From contig NC_057320.1 in the NCBI RefSeq assembly GCF_000687475.1, forward strand, positions 3,224,001-3,288,000: DNA of 64,000 nt. The letters run 5' to 3'. The notes beneath the pieces were generated by a model. It was not told the DNA's origin and searched no databases. It saw only the letters and a program-made list of their open reading frames with translations. This document shows, piece by piece, positions 58,378-64,000 of the stretch; the stretch's first letter is position 1; each line of letters begins with the position of its first letter. Both the position numbers and the translations under genes were made by a program. Source of the stretch: Ustilaginoidea virens (lineage: Eukaryota > Ascomycota > Sordariomycetes > Hypocreales > Clavicipitaceae).

Positions 58378-58583
58378 TCTCACAGGATTCGAGATATTCA
58401 GAGCACGAGAGCACGGAAAGAGGAAATCTAGACAGACATGTCATTTGTGCCAGAATACATCTATAGATGAGATATAGGAGGTCACCGTGCAAACCAAAGA
58501 GTTTTCGAGTATCAGGCAGCATACCTTGCACCGCCATTGATACCGTCGTCAGATGCTTTTTGCGTCTAGTCGTACAAAAAAAC

Positions 58584-58615
<32 letters not shown>

Positions 58616-58762
58616 CCATTTAGCCACCAGATAACCACTCTTTTCTTAAGGGAAGGGGGGGGGGGGGAATTTAAAATCCAAATTTCACGTCCCCTAGCCC
58701 CATCAAATCAACCCTCTACCGCAACTCCATCACCCCTTCCTTTCTGCGCGCCTGCAAGCTCT
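58378..58762. terminator. Convergent 3' flanks with a 30-A run
   Basis: About 385 bp between the convergent M16 protease and Ste24 genes, so both 3' ends and terminators lie here. It contains A30 (58585-58614), a G12 run (58657-58668) and C/T-rich sequence before the Ste24 stop. Confidence 0.5.
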
Positions 58763-60461
58763 CTACAGCTCGTCACGTCCAGTGGCCTTGGCAGAACCTT
58801 GCTCGTCCTTGTCCTTGTCGCTGGTGAGCGCTTCCTTGGGCTTCCAGTCCAAGGCCTTGAGACGCTCCGACAGATGAGGGTGCGAGAAGTGATAGCTCGC
58901 ATACACCCAGTCAGCATCCATGGTGCTCAGATTCTGGGCGTGCAGCTTGATGAGCGAGCTGGCCAGCTCGGTGCGGAAGCCGAGCCCCTTGGCGAAATCA
59001 TCGGCTTCAAACTCGAACTTGCGGGAGAGGATGTTGAGCAGCAGCTTGATGACGGTGTCCATGGGGGAGAGAGCATCGGAGAAGAGAATGAAGCCAATGA
59101 TGATTGGGTACTGGGTGTGGAAGCCAAAGGCATTGTAGAGCGATGCGTTGTTGATGAAGACGGAGAAGAGGGAGAAGACGTAAAGCAGGTGAGCCTATAG
59201 ATTGGCAGTTAGTAAAATGGGGAAGCAAGCTACATACATGCAAAAGCTGGTTGGCCAGTAAAGTCGTGGTAGGATAGACAGACGACGCATAACACACAAA
59301 AGGTCGAGGCAAGAAAGGAGAGTAGGGGCGTGGCTGACCTGAGCAATGCCGAACAGACGCGTGGTATGCCCCAGTTTCCAGTGCCCTAGCTCATGCGCGA
59401 GGATGGCGATAATCTCATCCGTCTGGGTCTTCTCAATCAGGGTGTCGTAGATGACAATGTGCTTCTTCCAAGGCAGGCCGTAAAAGTAGGCGTTGGAGTG
59501 GGCGCTCCGCTTGGATCCGTCAATGACAAACAGCTCCTGAAGGGGGAACTTGTGGCCGGCAGCGAGCCGCTCGACCTTTGTCTTGAGCTCGCCTTCCTGC
59601 AGCGGAGACAGCTTGTTGAACAGAGGCTGGATGAAGACGGGGTACGCCGTGGTAGTGAACAGCTGGAGGGCGGCGGCAAAGACCCACAGGTAAAACACAA
59701 ACTGGCTGCCGGTCTTTTGGATGATCTTGAGGAAGGCGGCCAGGATGGGGGGCATGAGGGCAACGGTGAGGAGGTTCGTCTTGACCATGTCGGCGACGAA
59801 CAGCCTGGGCGTCTGCTTGTTGAAGCCAAACTGCTCCTCCAGGACAAAGGTGTTGTAGATGCGGGTGGGCAGGGACAGGAGCTGCTGGAGGACGACGAAG
59901 GTCAGGACGAAGACGATGGAGTGGGAAATCTCGCCGCCGAAGCGCCGGGGCGCCCACTTGAGCAGCAAGCTGCCCGTCCAGGACCAGAGCTTGGGCAGGA
60001 CATCGTAGTGGATGAAGGCGACGTTTTGGATCTGCGCGTAGAGGCCGGAGACGATCTCGAACCGGGCCTTGGCGCGACCGTAGGCCTGGGACTTGTCGAA
60101 CGTGTGCTGGGAGATTTCCTTGGCGAGGACGGCGGGAGGCTGCGTCTTTTGGAGGATGCGGTACTGGCGAAGAGTGAGGAAGGACTCGAAGAGGTACTGG
60201 CCCACGGAGAAGCCGAGAATGAGCTTCTTCCAGGGGAAGAGGGGGCGGTCGAGAAACCGCGCAAGGCGCTGGGGAGAGAGAGAGAGAGCGAAGCAGGACA
60301 ATCGTTAGCGGGTCGTGATCTTCACAAAAAGGCTGGGTCAATCAATCTCGACAGTGGCAAGGAGCACGCGGGCATTCGCGCGGGTTCGGCTCAAAGCTGG
60401 CGGCGGGCCTGAGGGTATGCAGGTGGTGTTGCTGTGAACGACGCACCTGAAGAAAGTCCAT
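58763..60461 (-). CDS. STE24: CAAX prenyl protease Ste24
   Basis: Membrane zinc metalloprotease of the ER/inner nuclear envelope that removes the C-terminal AAX of prenylated proteins and cleaves a-factor-type pheromones. Exons: 60447-60461 (only MDFLQ), 59339-60268 and 58763-59194 (458 residues; yeast Ste24 has 453). Introns are 178 and 144 bp. The HELGH zinc motif is at residues 297-301, within ILAHELGHWKLGH; the third ligand is in FEFEADDFA near 376. Several hydrophobic spans fit the family's seven transmembrane helices. Splicing gives FGIAQAHLLYVFSLFSVF. The last four residues are RDEL, like a luminal ER-retrieval signal, but in this family the C-terminus faces the cytosol, so that is probably chance. 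Confidence 0.96.
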
Positions 60462-60573
60462 TCTAGCTGCTCTAGATCGCGGCGATTTGCATCAAGGTCA
60501 AGGTCAAGGCTGGCTGACTGACTGACTGCAGGGCCTTCTGCCGTATTAGGTACCTACCTTAGGTTAGGTTAGG

Positions 60574-60603
60574 AGGTAGGTAGGTAGGTAGGTAGGTAGG
60601 TAG
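60574..60603. repeat. GTAG tetranucleotide array
   Basis: About seven GTAG units, preceded by TTAGG-like units from 60560, in the STE24 promoter some 110 bp upstream of its start. Confidence 0.9.
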
Positions 60604-61456
60604 TTGGCATCAAGGGAAAGATTGAGTTAATCTGGTCTGGTGCGCAACGCCAGCCCGGCTGTGTGGCAGGCAGGTGCGTGCGTGGCAGTTGAGAGGCAGT
60701 TGCGAGGCAGCTGGTTGTTTGCCGGGACTGGCAAGGTGTCCTCCCGTCAATCTTGCCTTGCTGCTTATTTACTGCTGACCCGCCGCGCCGCGCCCCAGCC
60801 CCGCCCCATCCAGGGAAGTTGCCCCTCTGTGGCTGCGCGCATGCAGCATAACATTACTGTACATACTTGTATTGACCGAGTTCATACGCCCATCTTCATC
60901 TTCTCACCTCGACTCCCCAAGACTCCCCTCCCCAACTAACTCCCCCCGGTCGCGCCTCATCCAGCGACATGGCACGCTAGCGGTATACGTCATTCGTTTC
61001 GAGGCGTCTCGGCCAGCAACGCACCGAGTCGCATCAGTCAATTCACCAGGTATAAAGCGTCCCACGCTAACGCTCCACTCCATCTAAATCAGCATTGACG
61101 ACTTCACACCGCGGCTACCCTTCCCAAGTCGTCACCCCCATGAAATGAAACCTGGGCGCATCTAAATCTAGCATGTCATGTGTGTGTTTTTGCGCGCTTT
61201 CCGAGCACCCCTGAAAGCAAAGACACTGCGCAAGCGGTGGCAGTCTGACCCAACACAACCCAACACAACCCAACACAACCCAAAACTCACACCCTCCCCC
61301 CTCCCCGCCCGGGCAACGTCTTGAGGAGGCAGTACAGATGACGATGCAGAATCTTGCTGCGCGTTGGAAAGCTTCCAATGTACCCCTTGTACAAAGTACT
61401 GCTTGCGTCCAAGACGCACCGCAGTGTCCGTCTCGGGGTGCCAGACATGTTGGCAG

Positions 61457-61526
61457 GGTCCGGTTGGCAAGGTCTGGTTGGCAAGGTCTGGTTGGCAAGG
61501 TCTGGTTGGCAAGGTCTGGTTGGCAA
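61457..61526. repeat. 14-bp minisatellite, five copies
   Basis: The unit GGTCTGGTTGGCAA occurs five times; only the first copy differs, by one base. It lies just downstream of the taxilin stop codon, so it may be transcribed in the 3' UTR. Confidence 0.95.
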
Positions 61527-61554
61527 CATCTGGGATTGTAGGTAGGCGGCCACC

Positions 61555-63229
61555 CTAACGTCCGTTCGGGGTTGGGGCTGTTTGCTGCTCGCTAGCCGGC
61601 GGCGGTCTCTCTGGGCCATACGTGACAGGTGTGGAACGCTTCTCGGCTGGTTGCGGTTCCTCTTCGGTGTCGTCGTCGAACTCGCTAAGATCTTCATCGT
61701 CACCTTCGTTGGAGTAGTCGCTCTCGTCGTCGCCCTCTGCGTCGCCTTGATTATCCGCATACGCGCTTTCCATGACACTTGCCAAACCTGGGGGCCCTTT
61801 CCGGCCCTGATGCTGCATTTGCTGGATGATGCTCATGAGCTTGTCCACCTTTTTCTGCGCCGTGTCCAGCTGCTTCTTCCAGCCTTGGCGCTCTTCCGCC
61901 ATGCGGATTATGTTGGCCGCCGTGGCCTCCTTCTGCCTCTTGAGAGCTTCATTTTCCTTTTCCAGTCGCTTGCCCTTCTTCGACATGTCTTCCATTTCCT
62001 TGCGAAACGACAGGAACAAGTCGTTGCTGTTGTTTAGCGTGTCTTCAACCTGTTGTTTGGCTAGAGTCAGCGACAGGACAAAGCAACCGGCGCTGAATGC
62101 CCCCCCCAACGCGCGCATACCTGCTTGAACTTATCCACGTAGACGTTCAACTGGGTCCGGAGCTCCGTTTCGGTCTTGGTAAATGCTTGAACTTGGGCCT
62201 GCAAATGACGTGCTTTCGTCGTTTCGGCTTCGGCACTCTTTCTCTCCCGCTCGTATCTTGACTGATGGTACTGAACTTCGAGCTCCTTGGTCCGCATCAA
62301 CGAGTGAAAGTGCAGCTCACGTAGTTCGTACTGTTCAATAAACGACTTGAATCGCACACGGAATCTTGCAGCACATTCAGCTCAGCGCGTGCAACAAGGT
62401 AAGCATCAGAAGGCCCTTCAACTTACAGCTCGTCCACCTCCATATCTACTACTTGCTTTCGAGGAGTGTCCTTTTCTTCTTGATAACCTTCCAGCTTGGA
62501 CAAGAGAGTGGCATACTTCTCATCCCAGGCCATATTATTTCGCTTCTGCGTGGTTTGGAGTTCCTTATTCTCGTTCTACGGGTCGACCATGATTCGCATT
62601 AGTTTTCTGCTCCCTCAGTCGCATCCGGTAGTCCTTGATCTCTCACCTTCATCTTGTTATTGTCTCTTTGGAGCTCACGGCATAGTTTTTCGAGCTTCTC
62701 TTTGAGCCCCACCGTTTTGCTAAGCTCGGTTCGGCCGGTGTCTCTCTCTTTCTGGAGAGTATCGCCGCGCTTCTTGTTCTTTTGGTTCTCCTTCTCCAAG
62801 CGTCGCATGTCGGCCAAGAGTTCACTCGACCGTTTCGTCAAGTGGTCGATTTTCTGCATGTCGTCCATCTTGGCGACCTGCTGCATCAAGTCCCGGTTGG
62901 CTCTCTTGACCTCACGTTCTGCAGCTCTCTCAGAAAGCTCTGATTAGCACTTGTGATCGACGACGCCTCGATACAGTAACTCATCGCAGGGCATGGAATG
63001 CCCAACGCTTAGCTACTAGGGCTGGCGGGAACGTACCAATCTCAAGTTCCTGGTCCTTCTCGCCGGCTGCATCCTGCTCCAGTTGCGAAATGCGGGCCTG
63101 AAGCAATCGCGAAGCCTCGGATGAGTCCATGGTCTTCTTGCCCTTGGCTTTCTTCCCGGCAACAGGTGCGGGTTGGACATGAGCATCATGACCATTGGCC
63201 AACGCTGTCTCGACTTCGCTCGCAGGCAT
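61555..63229 (-). CDS. Taxilin family coiled-coil protein
   Basis: Long coiled-coil protein; animal taxilins bind syntaxins and are linked to vesicle traffic, and the fungal role is not established. Five exons: 63037-63229, 62647-62918, 62427-62575, 62121-62364 and 61555-62049 (450 residues); introns are 118, 71, 62, 71 bp. All junctions hold frame, for example ELEIEREVKRANRDL, NKMKNENKELQ and EVDELFRVRFKSFIEQYELRE. The taxilin core (~45-390) contains YELRELHFHSLMRTKELEVQ and FLSFRKEMEDMSKKGKRLEK. The last ~90 residues are acidic and disordered. For intron 1 an upstream AG (exon starting at 62934) would insert a few residues in frame; 62918 is preferred because a CTAAT branch lies ~20 bp before it. 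The start is the ATG beginning MPASEVETA. Confidence 0.92.
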
Positions 63230-64000
63230 GGCGTTATGACGTCTTCTGCCACGTCTCGAATGGTCACGGGGGCAGACTTCGTTTCAAGAGGCATGTAGCA
63301 TCGGGGATGGAAGGACACGGCGCTAGGTAGGTGACGAGAAGCAGGGCAATAATGTCCCGAATCGAGGCTTCGAACCCAGCTGGTAGACAAATCGTCAGTA
63401 GCGGTTTGAACGTGCGCTCTCGGTCTGAGGAGCGATTGCAGCGACTGGTCGAGGCGACAGGACGATTTACCAAGAATGGCCGGGCGAGGAATGTTGCCGT
63501 CATCCACTTTTGCCCTGCACCAAACCCGACCCCCAAGTCACGCGAAACAAGCGAATTTGTACACACAAAAAGACAGTAAGATGGATGGTACTTACAGAAG
63601 AGGCCCCAGCGTTCCTAAGAGGAGCGGGCTTTGAGATTGAAACGACCGCAGGCGACTTGGCACGATTGCTGCGGTCGAACCGAGTGGACATGGCTTGACG
63701 GAGTTTTTCCAAAGACCCAGCTTTGCGGATACAAGAATCAATGGGTCGTTAGTGCATTACGTGCACTAACTTTGGGGAGGCAGTGGACGACGATAAGTCT
63801 GGTTACTTGAGTCAATACATGTCAATAGTGTGCCCCAGTGCCAACTCATCTCCACCGCTGTCCGATCTTTCGAGTGATCACTACATGTACTGTAATCAAA
63901 CGTTTCCGAAGAGGCTGAGGTGGTGCGCCAAGGGCTGCCAGCGGGCACAACTCCCCTGAGCATCCACTGAACATGCCGCTAAGGCTGCCAACTTTGAGCA
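63230..64000. other. Upstream of taxilin; possible unassigned exon on the minus strand
   Basis: A 96-nt open stretch (63596-63691) reads MSTRFDRSNRAKSPAVVSIS and 12 more residues, ending at a perfect GTAAGT donor. It looks like a genuine first exon, yet no acceptor downstream gives an obvious continuation: the best one (GGTGCAG near 63527) reads only four codons before a stop. It may be a 5' exon of taxilin, a short separate gene, or chance. The remainder to 64000 has no supported gene. Confidence 0.35.

Larger units (their letters stand above)
60462..61554. other. Tandem-repeat-rich spacer between STE24 and taxilin
   Basis: About 1.1 kb: STE24 promoter on the left, taxilin 3' flank on the right. 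It contains a TAGG/GTAG array (60560-60603), CAACACAACC repeats (61251-61280, three copies) and a 14-bp minisatellite. No gene is supported. Confidence 0.5.

Overview
This is nuclear DNA from a filamentous ascomycete, most likely a sordariomycete of the Hypocreales. The evidence is short introns (55-230 bp) with GTRNGY donors, CTRAY-like branch sites and YAG acceptors; intron-poor single-copy housekeeping genes with fungal-type domain architectures; roughly balanced base composition in genes; and intergenic DNA full of homopolymer runs and the TACCTAGGTA and TACGGAGTA motifs. Species cannot be fixed from the sequence alone. Eighteen protein genes are supported, most with reading frame preserved across each proposed splice junction; two more small genes are less certain.

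Layout, left to right: mitochondrial ribosomal protein L1 (-, cut by the left edge) diverges from cytosolic glutamyl-tRNA synthetase (+); mevalonate kinase (+) and a small conserved-looking protein (+) follow. Then come three minus-strand genes: TRAPP subunit Trs31, a Sec14-like lipid transfer protein, and a very large WD40-plus-inositol-polyphosphate-5-phosphatase. A 2 kb spacer holds an AT-rich, decayed transposon with inverted terminal repeats (15270-15736). Next are a small mitochondrial-type protein (+), a CID/RS-domain RNA-processing protein (+) and the PP2A B56 regulatory subunit Rts1 (-). After a repeat-rich 2.5 kb divergent promoter come TFIIIC subunit Tfc1 (+), a C2H2 zinc-finger protein (+), DHHC palmitoyltransferase Pfa3-like (+) and phospholipase C (-).

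From 36.5 to 50.9 kb no gene could be supported; this block is rich in dispersed short motifs and simple repeats. The right end is gene-dense again: a ZW10/Dsl1-type Golgi-ER tether (-), an M16 metalloprotease (+), CAAX protease Ste24 (-) and taxilin (-).

The genes are not an operon or secondary-metabolite cluster. Loose functional themes recur: phosphoinositide metabolism (Sec14-like, 5-phosphatase, PLC), vesicle traffic (Trs31, Dsl1/ZW10, taxilin, Pfa3) and the isoprenoid/prenylation route (Erg12, Ste24). The most notable observations are the strong enrichment of TACGGAGTA in intergenic DNA, the inverted-repeat element, introns of length 3n without stops (one splitting a zinc finger), start-codon-proximal mini-exons, and tryptophan/acidic motifs in the ZW10 protein that resemble the COPI-binding lasso of Dsl1.
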